DNA of 64,000 bases from Cronobacter dublinensis subsp. dublinensis LMG 23823 (GTDB lineage Bacteria > Pseudomonadota > Gammaproteobacteria > Enterobacterales > Enterobacteriaceae). The stretch covers positions 4,367,068-4,431,067 of the forward strand of contig NZ_CP012266.1 in assembly GCF_001277235.1 (NCBI RefSeq), read 5' to 3'. The number at the start of each line of letters is the position of its first letter. The stretch's first letter is position 1. Shown here one piece after another: positions 56,466 to 64,000 of the stretch. The notes below the pieces were generated by a model that searched no databases, had not been told where the DNA came from, and was given only the letters and a program-made list of their open reading frames with translations. The translations under genes were made by a program, and so were the position numbers.

Positions 56466-58337
56466 TTAAATCTCTACCTGCGTCCCCAGTTCGATAACGC
56501 GGTTCGGGGGGATTTCAAACTGGTCCGGCGCCCGGAGCGCATTGCGCTGTAGCAGCAGGAACAGCTTGCCGCGCAGACGCAAATACCAGGGCCGATTATC
56601 GCCGATAATCAGCGACTCATGCGACATAAAGAAGGAGGTTTCCATCATCCGGCAGCTTAAGCCTTCGAGCCCGCAGCGGTGAAAAACCTCTTCCACATTC
56701 GGCGTTTCGCGCCAGCCGTAGCTCGCCACCACGCGCCAGAACGTCGGCGACAGCTGTTCGAGCGTCACACGTTTGACGTTATGGACGTAAGGCGCGTCTT
56801 CGGTGCGCAGCGTCAGCAGGATCACGCGCTCGTGCAGCACTTTGTTGTGCTTGAGGTTATGCAGCAGCGCGAACGGGATAACGTTCAGCGCGCGGGACAT
56901 ATACACCGCAGTGCCCGGCACGCGCACCGGCGGCGATTTCTCAAGTGAGGTGATCATCGCATCAAGCGAATTGCCGTGCTCGTGCATTCGGCGCAGCAGA
57001 CGGAAACGCTCGCTTTTCCAGGTCGTCATAATGATAAACATCACCAGACCCAGGCTTAACGGCAGCCAGCCGCCGGAGAAGAGTTTCTCCAGGTTCGCTG
57101 AGAAAAGCGGCACATCGACGCATAAAAACGCCACGACCATCAGGCCTACCAGGATACGGTTCCAGTGCCAGTTTTTGCGCGCGGCCGTGCTGAAGAGAAT
57201 CGAGGTCAGTACCATCGTGCCGGTCACCGCGATACCGTAAGCCGCCGCAAGGTTGCTGGAGTGCTCGAAGCTGACGATAACAATCACCACGGCGAAATAG
57301 AGCATCCAGTTCACCACCGGGATATAGATCTGGCCTGACTCCATTTCCGAGGTGTGGATGATGCGCATCGGCGACAGATACCCCAGACGCACCGCCTGGC
57401 GGGTCAGGGAAAAGACGCCGGAAATCACCGCCTGCGAGGCGATAACCGTCGCGAGCGTCGCAAGGATAAGCATCGGGATAAGCGCCCAGTCCGGCGCCAG
57501 CAGGAAGAACGGGTTCTTGATAGCCTCCGGCGTTTTCAGCAGCAGCGCGCCCTGCCCGAAATAATTCAGCACCAGCGACGGCAGCACCACCGAGAACCAC
57601 GCCACGCGGATAGGCAGTTTGCCGAAGTGCCCCATATCGGCGTACAGCGCTTCCACGCCGGTAATCGACAGCACCACCGCCCCGAGCGCCGCGAACGAAA
57701 CGGCTTTATATTCGAGGAAGAAATGCACCGCCCAGGCCGGGTTCAGCGCCTGCAGCACTTCCGGGTTGCCCATAATGCCGCGCGCGCCCAGCACCGCCAG
57801 GATCAAAAACCAGGCGAGCATAATCGGCGCGAAGAGTTTCCCCACCATGCCGGTGCCGTGTTTTTGAATCATAAACAGCAGCGTCAGCACGATAATGGAG
57901 AGCGGAACGATATACGGGTCGAGCGAAGGCGCAGCGATTTCCAGGCCTTCGATGGCCGACATCACCGAGATAGCAGGCGTAATCACCACCTCGCCATAAA
58001 AGAAGCTGCCGCCGATAAGCCCGAGGATCACCAGCACCGACGTCATGCGCGCCGAGGTATTACGCCCGGCAAGCGACATCAGCGTCAGAATACCGCCTTC
58101 GCCGGCGTTATCCGCCCGCATCACGAACGTCAGGTATTTAAAGGAGACAACAAAAACCAACAGCCAGAAAATTAATGAAAGAAAGCCAAAAACCGCGTCC
58201 CGCTCCACGCCAAAACCAAACTGGCCGGACAGACATTCTCGTAACGTATAAAGCGGGCTGGTGCCGATATCGCCATACACCACCCCGATAGCCGCCAGCG
58301 TAATCGCAGGCAACGATTGCTTATTCTCAGTGCTCAT
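56466..58337 (-). CDS. kup: Low-affinity potassium transporter Kup
   Basis: Kup (TrkD) imports K+ with protons and is the main K+ entry route at acid pH. 623 residues (E. coli 622) with 12 membrane segments in the first 430 and a cytosolic C-terminal domain. The family signature GVVYGDIGTSPLYTLRE is at the N-terminus. It is divergent from ravA, as in E. coli. Confidence 0.97.
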   Translation of the reverse strand: MSTENKQSLPAITLAAIGVVYGDIGTSPLYTLRECLSGQFGFGVERDAVFGFLSLIFWLLVFVVSFKYLTFVMRADNAGEGGILTLMSLAGRNTSARMTSVLVILGLIGGSFFYGEVVITPAISVMSAIEGLEIAAPSLDPYIVPLSIIVLTLLFMIQKHGTGMVGKLFAPIMLAWFLILAVLGARGIMGNPEVLQALNPAWAVHFFLEYKAVSFAALGAVVLSITGVEALYADMGHFGKLPIRVAWFSVVLPSLVLNYFGQGALLLKTPEAIKNPFFLLAPDWALIPMLILATLATVIASQAVISGVFSLTRQAVRLGYLSPMRIIHTSEMESGQIYIPVVNWMLYFAVVIVIVSFEHSSNLAAAYGIAVTGTMVLTSILFSTAARKNWHWNRILVGLMVVAFLCVDVPLFSANLEKLFSGGWLPLSLGLVMFIIMTTWKSERFRLLRRMHEHGNSLDAMITSLEKSPPVRVPGTAVYMSRALNVIPFALLHNLKHNKVLHERVILLTLRTEDAPYVHNVKRVTLEQLSPTFWRVVASYGWRETPNVEEVFHRCGLEGLSCRMMETSFFMSHESLIIGDNRPWYLRLRGKLFLLLQRNALRAPDQFEIPPNRVIELGTQVEI

Positions 58338-58505
58338 AGACTAGTCTTCGTTGAAATTCCGTGTGCGCTTAGTCCCTTGGCCCACAAAAAGCGCACAGTA
58401 TGCACGATTCGTTAAAAAATCGTACCCCTCAATCACCGAGTCTTTACCCAAATCAAGCCAAATAGATAATGGCATCAATCCATTATCAGCATGAATATGA
58501 AACGT

Positions 58506-58512
58506 CTATACT
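58506..58512 (+). promoter_or_regulatory. Candidate sigma-S type -10 of ravA-viaA
   Basis: CTATACT, with C before the hexamer and TATACT as -10, lies 46 bases before ravA in the 220-base kup/ravA spacer. In E. coli ravA-viaA is reported to depend on sigma-S. Confidence 0.45.
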
Positions 58513-58557
58513 CGCACCAGAAACCAGGCGGCGTAGTCAGAATGCAGAGTAACTATT

Positions 58558-60057
58558 ATGGCTCAACCCAATTTGTTGGCGGAAAGAATTTCACGGCTCA
58601 GCGCAGCGCTGGAAAAAGGGCTGTTTGAACGCAGTCACGCTATCCGGATGTGTCTGCTGGCGGCGCTGAGCGGCGAAAGCGTCTTTTTGCTCGGTCCTCC
58701 CGGCATTGCCAAAAGCCTGATAGCCCGGCGGCTGAAATTCGCGTTCCAGCACGCCCGCGCTTTTGAATATCTGATGACGCGCTTTTCCACGCCAGAAGAA
58801 GTTTTCGGGCCTCTATCCATTCAGGCTTTAAAAGATGAAGGCCGCTATGAGCGCCTGACCGCGGGCTATCTGCCGGAGGCGGAAATCGTGTTTCTGGATG
58901 AAATCTGGAAAGCGGGCCCGGCTATCCTGAATACCCTGCTGACCGCCATTAACGAACGCCGCTTTCGCAACGGCGCGCATGAAGAAAAAATCCCGATGCG
59001 CCTGCTGGTGACCGCCTCCAACGAACTGCCGGAAGCGGACAGCAGCCTTGAGGCGCTCTACGACCGCATGCTGATTCGCCTGTGGCTTGATCGCGTGCAG
59101 GAGAAAAACAGCTTTCGCGCCATGCTGGTCAGCCAGCAGGATGAAAATGAAAACCCGGTGCCGCCGGGGCTTCAGGTCAGCGATGACGAGTATCACCAGT
59201 GGCAGACCGGCATCGGCAACGTCAAGCTGCCGGACCCGGTGTTCGAACTTATCTTCACGCTGCGCCAGCAGCTCGACGCGCAGGCGAACGCGCCGTATGT
59301 CTCCGACCGTCGCTGGAAGAAAGCCATCCGCCTGTTACAGGCCAGCGCCTTTTTCAGCGGGCGCGACGCTGTGGCGCCCATCGATTTGATCCTGCTGAAA
59401 GATTGCCTGTGGCACGACGCCAGCGCGATGTCGCTGATGCAGCAGCAAATCGAACTGCTGATGACCTCCCACGCCTGGGGCCAGTACGCCATGCTCAGCC
59501 GCCTCGGCGCCATCACCCAGCGCCGGATGCAGTTAGAGCAGCAGCACAGCGATAAAACGGCGCTGCGCCTTGAAAAGCAGAGCGGCATGTTCAGCCGCCG
59601 TCCGCAATATCAGCTGCCCGCAAACCTCACTGAGCCGACCCTGACGCTGCTGCTGCAAAAGCCGCTTAAACTGCATGATATCGACGTTATCCATGTGGCA
59701 TTCGCGAGAGAGGCGCTGGAGATGTGGCTGCAAAAAGGCGGCGAGATCCGCGGCAAGTTAAATGGCATCGGCTTCGCCCAGTCGCTGAATCTTGAAGTGG
59801 ACGCCAGCCAGCATCTGGTGCTGCGCGACGTCAGTCTGCAGGGCACGCGACTGGCGCTGCCGGGCGCGGCATCGACGAGCGGCCTGCCGGATGAAATCAA
59901 ACAGCAGCTGGAAGAGCTGGATAACGAGTGGCATCTGCAACACACGCGCTTTAGCGAGCAGCAAAAATGTCTGTTTGTTGAAAGCGACTGGTTAGGACGC
60001 ATCGAAGCCAGCCTCCAGGACGTGGGCGAGCAGATTAAACAGGCGCGCCAATGCTGA
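58558..60057 (+). CDS. ravA: MoxR-family AAA+ ATPase RavA
   Basis: RavA forms hexamers, binds the inducible lysine decarboxylase LdcI and, with ViaA, affects respiratory complexes and aminoglycoside sensitivity. 499 residues (E. coli 498). Walker A is GPPGIAKS near residue 44, Walker B FLDEIWKAGP near 109 and sensor 1 TASNELPEAD near 153. The C-terminal LARA domain follows the AAA+ module. The viaA start lies inside its last codons (ATGCTGA). Confidence 0.96.
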   Translation: MAQPNLLAERISRLSAALEKGLFERSHAIRMCLLAALSGESVFLLGPPGIAKSLIARRLKFAFQHARAFEYLMTRFSTPEEVFGPLSIQALKDEGRYERLTAGYLPEAEIVFLDEIWKAGPAILNTLLTAINERRFRNGAHEEKIPMRLLVTASNELPEADSSLEALYDRMLIRLWLDRVQEKNSFRAMLVSQQDENENPVPPGLQVSDDEYHQWQTGIGNVKLPDPVFELIFTLRQQLDAQANAPYVSDRRWKKAIRLLQASAFFSGRDAVAPIDLILLKDCLWHDASAMSLMQQQIELLMTSHAWGQYAMLSRLGAITQRRMQLEQQHSDKTALRLEKQSGMFSRRPQYQLPANLTEPTLTLLLQKPLKLHDIDVIHVAFAREALEMWLQKGGEIRGKLNGIGFAQSLNLEVDASQHLVLRDVSLQGTRLALPGAASTSGLPDEIKQQLEELDNEWHLQHTRFSEQQKCLFVESDWLGRIEASLQDVGEQIKQARQC

Positions 60058-61502
60058 CAGCGGATTCACTGAATCTCATTCTGGCTATCAGTGAAGGTGA
60101 GCTAATTGAAGAGATAGTTATTGCGCTGCTTGCCTCGCCGCAACTGGCGGTATTTTTCGAAAAGTTTCCCCGACTCAAACACGCGCTGACGCAGGATATC
60201 CCCCGCTGGCGTGAACAGCTCAAAACCCGTCTGAAAGAGACGCGTGTGCCGCCGGAGCTGGAGGAAGAGGTGATCGGCTATCAGAAAAGCCAGCTCCTCT
60301 CCACCAGCCAGTTCATCGTTCAGCTGCCGCAAATCAGCGCTCTGCTGCGCCGGGTCGGCTCGCCTTTCGCCGATCAGGCCGCCCGCCTTATCGCCGATAA
60401 CCCTCACTTCACGCCCGCCCTGCATACGCTGTTTTTGCAGCGCTGGCGGCTGAGCCTCGTCGTGCAGGCCACCTCGTTTAATCAGCAACTGCTGGAAGAG
60501 GAGCGTGAGCAACTGCTGAGCGAGGTGCAGGAGCGCATGACACTAAGCGGCCAGCTGGAGCAGGCGCTGGTGGAAAATGAAGACGCCGCCGGGCGGCTAT
60601 GGGATATGAGCGACGGCAAACTGCGGCGCGGCGACTATCAGCTTATCGTGAAATATGGCGATTTTCTTGCCGACCAGCCGGAGCTGTTGCAGCTCGCCGA
60701 ACAGCTGGGGCGTTCCCGCGAAGCAAAATCGGTACCGAAGAAAGAAGCGCCGCTGGAAACGTTTCGCACCATGGTACGCGAGCCCGCCTCGGTGCCTGAA
60801 CAGGTCGACGGCTTACAGCGCAGCGACGACATTCTGCGCCTGCTGCCGCCGGAGCTCGCGACGCTCGGCATTACCGAGCTGGAGTATGAATTTTACCGGC
60901 GGCTGGTGGAAAAGCAGCTGCTGACCTACCGGCTGCAGGGCGATGCCTGGCGCGAAAAGGTGATGCAGCGGCCAGTGACGCGACAGGATCACGACGAGCA
61001 GCCGCGCGGGCCATTTATCGTCTGTGTCGATACCTCCGGCTCAATGGGCGGCTTTAATGAGCAGTGCGCCAAAGCGTTCTGCCTGGCGCTGATGCGCATC
61101 GCGCTTGCCGATAACCGGCGCTGTTTCATTATGCTGTTTTCAAGCGAAGTGGTGCGCTATGAGCTTTGCGGTCGTGACGGTATCGATCAGGCGATCCGCT
61201 TTCTGAGCCAACGCTTTCGCGGCGGCACCGATCTGGCGAGCTGTTTTCGCGCCATCGCCGAAAAACTTCAGGGCGGCGAGTGGTTTGACGCCGATGCGGT
61301 GGTGGTTTCCGATTTTATCGCCCAGCGGCTGCCGGATGACGTGGTAAACCAGGTCAAGGCGCTACAGCGCGTTCACCAGCACCGCTTTCACGCGGTGGCG
61401 ATGTCTGCTCATGGCAAACCCGGCATCATGCGCATTTTCGATCATATCTGGCGCTTTGATACCGGGATGCGCAGCCGCCTGGTGCGCCGGTTACGGCGCT
61501 GA
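60051..61502 (+). CDS. viaA: VWA-domain protein ViaA
   Basis: 483 residues, equal to E. coli. The N-terminal region is helical; the von Willebrand A domain lies at about residues 322-480 with an intact metal-site motif (VDTSGSMGG) and the later ligand threonine in FRGGTDLAS. ViaA is the partner of RavA. Its start overlaps ravA by 7 bases. It converges on asnA with a single base between the stop codons. Confidence 0.96.
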   Translation: MLTADSLNLILAISEGELIEEIVIALLASPQLAVFFEKFPRLKHALTQDIPRWREQLKTRLKETRVPPELEEEVIGYQKSQLLSTSQFIVQLPQISALLRRVGSPFADQAARLIADNPHFTPALHTLFLQRWRLSLVVQATSFNQQLLEEEREQLLSEVQERMTLSGQLEQALVENEDAAGRLWDMSDGKLRRGDYQLIVKYGDFLADQPELLQLAEQLGRSREAKSVPKKEAPLETFRTMVREPASVPEQVDGLQRSDDILRLLPPELATLGITELEYEFYRRLVEKQLLTYRLQGDAWREKVMQRPVTRQDHDEQPRGPFIVCVDTSGSMGGFNEQCAKAFCLALMRIALADNRRCFIMLFSSEVVRYELCGRDGIDQAIRFLSQRFRGGTDLASCFRAIAEKLQGGEWFDADAVVVSDFIAQRLPDDVVNQVKALQRVHQHRFHAVAMSAHGKPGIMRIFDHIWRFDTGMRSRLVRRLRR

Positions 61503-61503
61503 C

Positions 61504-62496
61504 TTACAACAATTCAGCAACGGCGGTCTGAACCTGTTCCGGCCAGACGCCACACTGCACCTGACCGATATGCGGCAGTTGCAGCAGCAGCATAGTGAGG
61601 CGCGACTGGCCGATGCCGCCGCCGATCGTCTGCGGCATCTCCCCCTTCAGCAACGCCTGGTGCCACTCCAGCGCCAGACGATCCTGATCGCCCGTAAGCG
61701 TCAGCTGACGTTTAAGCGCGTCGGCGTCCACGCGGATCCCCATTGACGAGATCTCAAACGCGTCTTCCAGCAGCGGGTTCCAGACCAGAATGTCGCCGTT
61801 GAGCCCGGCGAAGCCGTCTTCGGTTGGCGTGGTCCAGTCATCATAATCCGGCGCGCGCACGTCATGACGTTTACCGTCGCCAAGCTTTCCGCCAATGCCA
61901 ATCAGGAATACCGCGCCCAGCTCTTTTGCAATCGCGCGCTCGCGGCCTTTCGCGTCAAGCGCAGGGAAACGGCGCTGCAGGGTTTCGCTGTGAACGAAGT
62001 GAATCGTCTGCGGCAGGAACGGCGTCAGGCCGAAGCGCTCCGCCGCTGCAAGCTCGGTCGCTTTAATCGCCGACCAGATGCTCTCCACTGTCTGCTTCAG
62101 CGTGCCGAGATGGCGCTCGCCGTCGCCCATTACACGCTCCCAGTCCCACTGATCCACATACACCGAGTGCACCGGCGAGAGCCGGTCTTCATCGGGGCGC
62201 AGCGCTTTCATATGGGTGTAGAGCCCTTCGCCCGCGCTGAAGTCATGCTGGCCGAGCGTTTTACGCTTCCATTTCGCCAGTGAATGCACCACTTCAAACT
62301 GCGCCTGCGGCAGCGTTTTGACATTGACCTGTACCGCTTTCTCACAGCCGGAAAGGTTATCCTGCGTCCCGTCGCCGACGCGGCTCAGGATCGGCGCCTG
62401 GACTTCAAGCAGGCCGAGTTTCTCCTCAAGCTGGCGGGAAAAGTGGGCTTTCACAAAGCTAATCTGACGCTGGCGAGTGATGTAGGCGGTTTTCAT
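61504..62496 (-). CDS. asnA: Aspartate-ammonia ligase (asparagine synthetase A)
   Basis: AsnA forms asparagine from aspartate, ammonia and ATP. 330 residues, as in E. coli, with class II aminoacyl-tRNA-synthetase-like motifs (VHSVYVDQWDWERVMGDGER and GGGIGQSRLTMLLL). It is divergent from its regulator asnC. Confidence 0.97.
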   Translation of the reverse strand: MKTAYITRQRQISFVKAHFSRQLEEKLGLLEVQAPILSRVGDGTQDNLSGCEKAVQVNVKTLPQAQFEVVHSLAKWKRKTLGQHDFSAGEGLYTHMKALRPDEDRLSPVHSVYVDQWDWERVMGDGERHLGTLKQTVESIWSAIKATELAAAERFGLTPFLPQTIHFVHSETLQRRFPALDAKGRERAIAKELGAVFLIGIGGKLGDGKRHDVRAPDYDDWTTPTEDGFAGLNGDILVWNPLLEDAFEISSMGIRVDADALKRQLTLTGDQDRLALEWHQALLKGEMPQTIGGGIGQSRLTMLLLQLPHIGQVQCGVWPEQVQTAVAELL

Positions 62497-62648
62497 TATC
62501 GGGGCTCCTGTACCTCTGTTGTTTTTGATTAAGCAATAAAAAAGCGGGTATATTCAATAATCACCAACAAAAAAGGCCAGTCGTGTTTTAATTCGATAAC
62601 AGAGGCGGGTTAAAAATGACGATGATGGAATAATCATAAGGAAAACCT

Positions 62649-63107
62649 ATGGAAAATTATCAAATCGATAATCTGGATCGCGGCATTCTTGAGGCGCTGA
62701 TGGCCAATGCGCGCACCGCTTATGCGGAGCTGGCCAAACAGTTTGGCGTCAGCCCCGGCACCATCCACGTGCGCGTGGAGAAAATGAAACAGGCGGGGAT
62801 CATTACCGGCGCGCGTATTGATATCAGCCCTAAACAGCTTGGCTACGATGTCTGCTGCTTTATCGGCATTATTCTCAAGAGCGCGAAGGATTACCCGGCC
62901 GCCCTGGAAAAACTGGAAAGCCTCGATGAAGTGACCGAAGCCTATTACACCACCGGCCACTACAGCATCTTTATTAAGGTCATGTGTCGATCGATAGACG
63001 CGCTGCAACAGGTGCTTATCAACAAGATCCAAACAATTGATGAAATTCAGTCCACCGAGACGTTGATCTCGCTGCAGAACCCGATCATGCGTACCATCCG
63101 CCCGTGA
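62649..63107 (+). CDS. asnC: Lrp/AsnC-family regulator AsnC
   Basis: 152 residues, as in E. coli. The N-terminal helix-turn-helix (NARTAYAELAKQFGVSPGTIHVRVEKM) is followed by the RAM ligand-binding domain (VTEAYYTTGHYSIFIKVM). AsnC activates asnA in the absence of asparagine and represses itself. It lies 89 bases upstream of mioC on the same strand and transcription could continue toward the origin. Confidence 0.97.
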   Translation: MENYQIDNLDRGILEALMANARTAYAELAKQFGVSPGTIHVRVEKMKQAGIITGARIDISPKQLGYDVCCFIGIILKSAKDYPAALEKLESLDEVTEAYYTTGHYSIFIKVMCRSIDALQQVLINKIQTIDEIQSTETLISLQNPIMRTIRP

Positions 63108-63128
63108 CGGCTATTTTTAATACCCATA

Positions 63129-63168
63129 TTATCCACAGGTAGATCCCAGCCCCTTCACAGCGTACAAT
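63129..63168 (+). promoter_or_regulatory. mioC promoter with DnaA box
   Basis: A perfect DnaA box TTATCCACA (63129-63137) lies just upstream of a TACAAT -10 element (63163-63168). In E. coli DnaA and (p)ppGpp repress mioC transcription, which reads into oriC. Confidence 0.8.
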
Positions 63169-63196
63169 ACGCGTCGTTTACTCAAGGCGGACATCC

Positions 63197-63637
63197 ATGA
63201 CAGACATTACCCTGATCAGTGGCAGCACTCTTGGCGGCGCGGAATATGTGGCGGAACACCTGGCTGAAAAGCTGGAAGACGCCGGTTTTAGCACCGAAAC
63301 GCTGCATGGCCCGCTTCTTGAGGATCTTAAGCCTGCCGGCATCTGGCTGCTGGTGAGTTCCACGCATGGCGCGGGCGATCTGCCGGACAACCTGCAACCT
63401 TTATATGACGCGCTGGCGGAACAACGTCCCGATCTCAGTGACGTTCGCTACGGCGCTATCGGTATCGGCAGCCGTGAGTACGACACTTTTTGTGGCGCGA
63501 TTGAAAAACTCGACGCGCTGCTCACGGAATGTGGCGCTAAACGCGTCGGCGAACCGCTTAAGATCAACATTCTCGATCATGATATTCCGGAGGATCCGGC
63601 GGAAGTGTGGCTCGGATCCTGGAAAAATTTGCTCTGA
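63197..63637 (+). CDS. mioC: Flavodoxin-like protein MioC
   Basis: 146 residues (E. coli 147) with the FMN-binding phosphate loop SGSTLGGAEYVAE at residues 8-20 and later loops SSTHGAGDLPDN and GSREYDTFCGA. MioC is required in vitro for biotin synthase activity as an electron carrier. AAGGCGG precedes the start. Transcription proceeds into oriC, the conserved enterobacterial arrangement. Confidence 0.97.
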   Translation: MTDITLISGSTLGGAEYVAEHLAEKLEDAGFSTETLHGPLLEDLKPAGIWLLVSSTHGAGDLPDNLQPLYDALAEQRPDLSDVRYGAIGIGSREYDTFCGAIEKLDALLTECGAKRVGEPLKINILDHDIPEDPAEVWLGSWKNLL

Positions 63638-63639
63638 TC

Positions 63640-63945
63640 GGCGAAAAGATCGCCATTCAGCTGTGGATAAAAGTGCTTAAAAGCTTGGATCAACCCGTAG
63701 TTATCCAAGGTATAAGTGTTGTTCGCTTTTTGAGTTGTGTATAACCCTCATTTCTGACCCCAGCTTATACTGTATGGGATCACCGATCATTCACAGCAAG
63801 CGATCCCGGATAACCTTTTGATCCCAAATGGGCGATCCGGGTTATCCACAAGGGATGTCGATCCTAATAAGAGATCATAATAAAACAGATCCTTTAGATA
63901 AAAGATCTTCTTTTTAATACCAACGATCCCGGCGCTTTCTCACCA
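63640..63945. other. oriC: Chromosomal replication origin oriC
   Basis: Between mioC and the expected mnmG (outside the window) are perfect DnaA boxes at 63662-63670 (R4-type, TGTGGATAA) and 63842-63850 (R1-type, TTATCCACA). Others are at 63736-63744 (TGTGTATAA, R2-type), 63701-63709 (TTATCCAAG, R3-like) and 63805-63813 (CCCGGATAA). About 12 GATC sites are spread along it for Dam/SeqA. The AT-rich unwinding element with 13-mer repeats (CTAATAAGAGATC and AGATCTTCTTTTTAAT) lies at about 63861-63922. The order R4, R3, R2, R1, unwinding element equals E. coli. Confidence 0.96.
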
Positions 63946-64000
63946 GGCTAAAGTTGAGTAGAATCCACGCCCCGGGCTAGCTAACCCTCTTTCGCACAAC

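Overview
The window is a chromosomal segment of an enterobacterium, with gene content and protein sequences very close to Escherichia coli but with richer G+C coding sequence. A Cronobacter-type genus (Cronobacter or a close relative) is my best guess, from the E. coli-like core genes, the absence of several E. coli loci and the fimbrial cluster. The genus is inferred; the family is secure. The right end carries mioC and the replication origin oriC, so the whole window lies within about 64 kb of the origin.

Layout, left to right. 1-9.4 kb: yicC (5' end missing), yicG, ligB (minus), then gmk-rpoZ-spoT-trmH-recG, the stringent-response and DNA-repair operon. 9.4-18.6 kb: a lower-G+C accessory island with a chaperone-usher fimbrial cluster (one early subunit, chaperone, usher, tip adhesin, then six tandem paralogous pilins) in the place where E. 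coli has gltS. 18.8-22 kb: xanP and yicH. 22-27 kb (minus): yihX-yihY-dtd-yiiD in an overlapping operon, downstream of typA. 27-31.5 kb: the nitrogen regulon glnA-glnL-glnG with a sigma-54 promoter and NtrC sites. 31.6-42.7 kb: yshB, hemN, an unannotated 57-codon ORF, yihI, the sRNA CsrC, engB, the sRNA Spot 42, polA, yihG, dsbA, srkA, yihD, mobA, mobB. 42.8-48.2 kb (minus): a complete rRNA operon, 16S-tRNA-Ile-tRNA-Ala-23S-5S, with P1/P2 promoters and terminator. 48.3-63.6 kb: yieP-hsrA, the ribose operon rbsDACBKR with two RbsR-type operators, kup, ravA-viaA, asnA/asnC, mioC. 63.64-64 kb: oriC, with DnaA boxes, many GATC sites and the AT-rich unwinding element.

How it fits together. Most genes are housekeeping: nucleotide metabolism, (p)ppGpp, nitrogen assimilation, DNA replication and repair, disulfide formation, molybdenum cofactor, ribose and potassium uptake, and origin-linked asparagine synthesis. 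The genuinely variable part is the fimbrial island. All seven of its pilin-like subunits keep the two cysteines, the donor-strand motif and the glycine 14 residues from the C-terminus, but carry a basic residue at the usually aromatic penultimate position, and hairpins separate several of the pilin genes.

Gene order differs from E. coli in informative ways. The rRNA operon joins the E. coli rrnA flank (mobAB) to the rrnC flank (yieP). yicH abuts yiiD. The sulfoquinovose genes are absent between typA and yihX, and gltS, dinD and yihF are missing from their E. coli positions. I found no CRISPR array, prophage, insertion sequence or wholly new multi-gene defence system. The best candidates for undescribed biology are the small basic membrane-protein ORF before hemN, the pilin array with its unusual C-termini, and several unassigned palindromes in regulatory regions.
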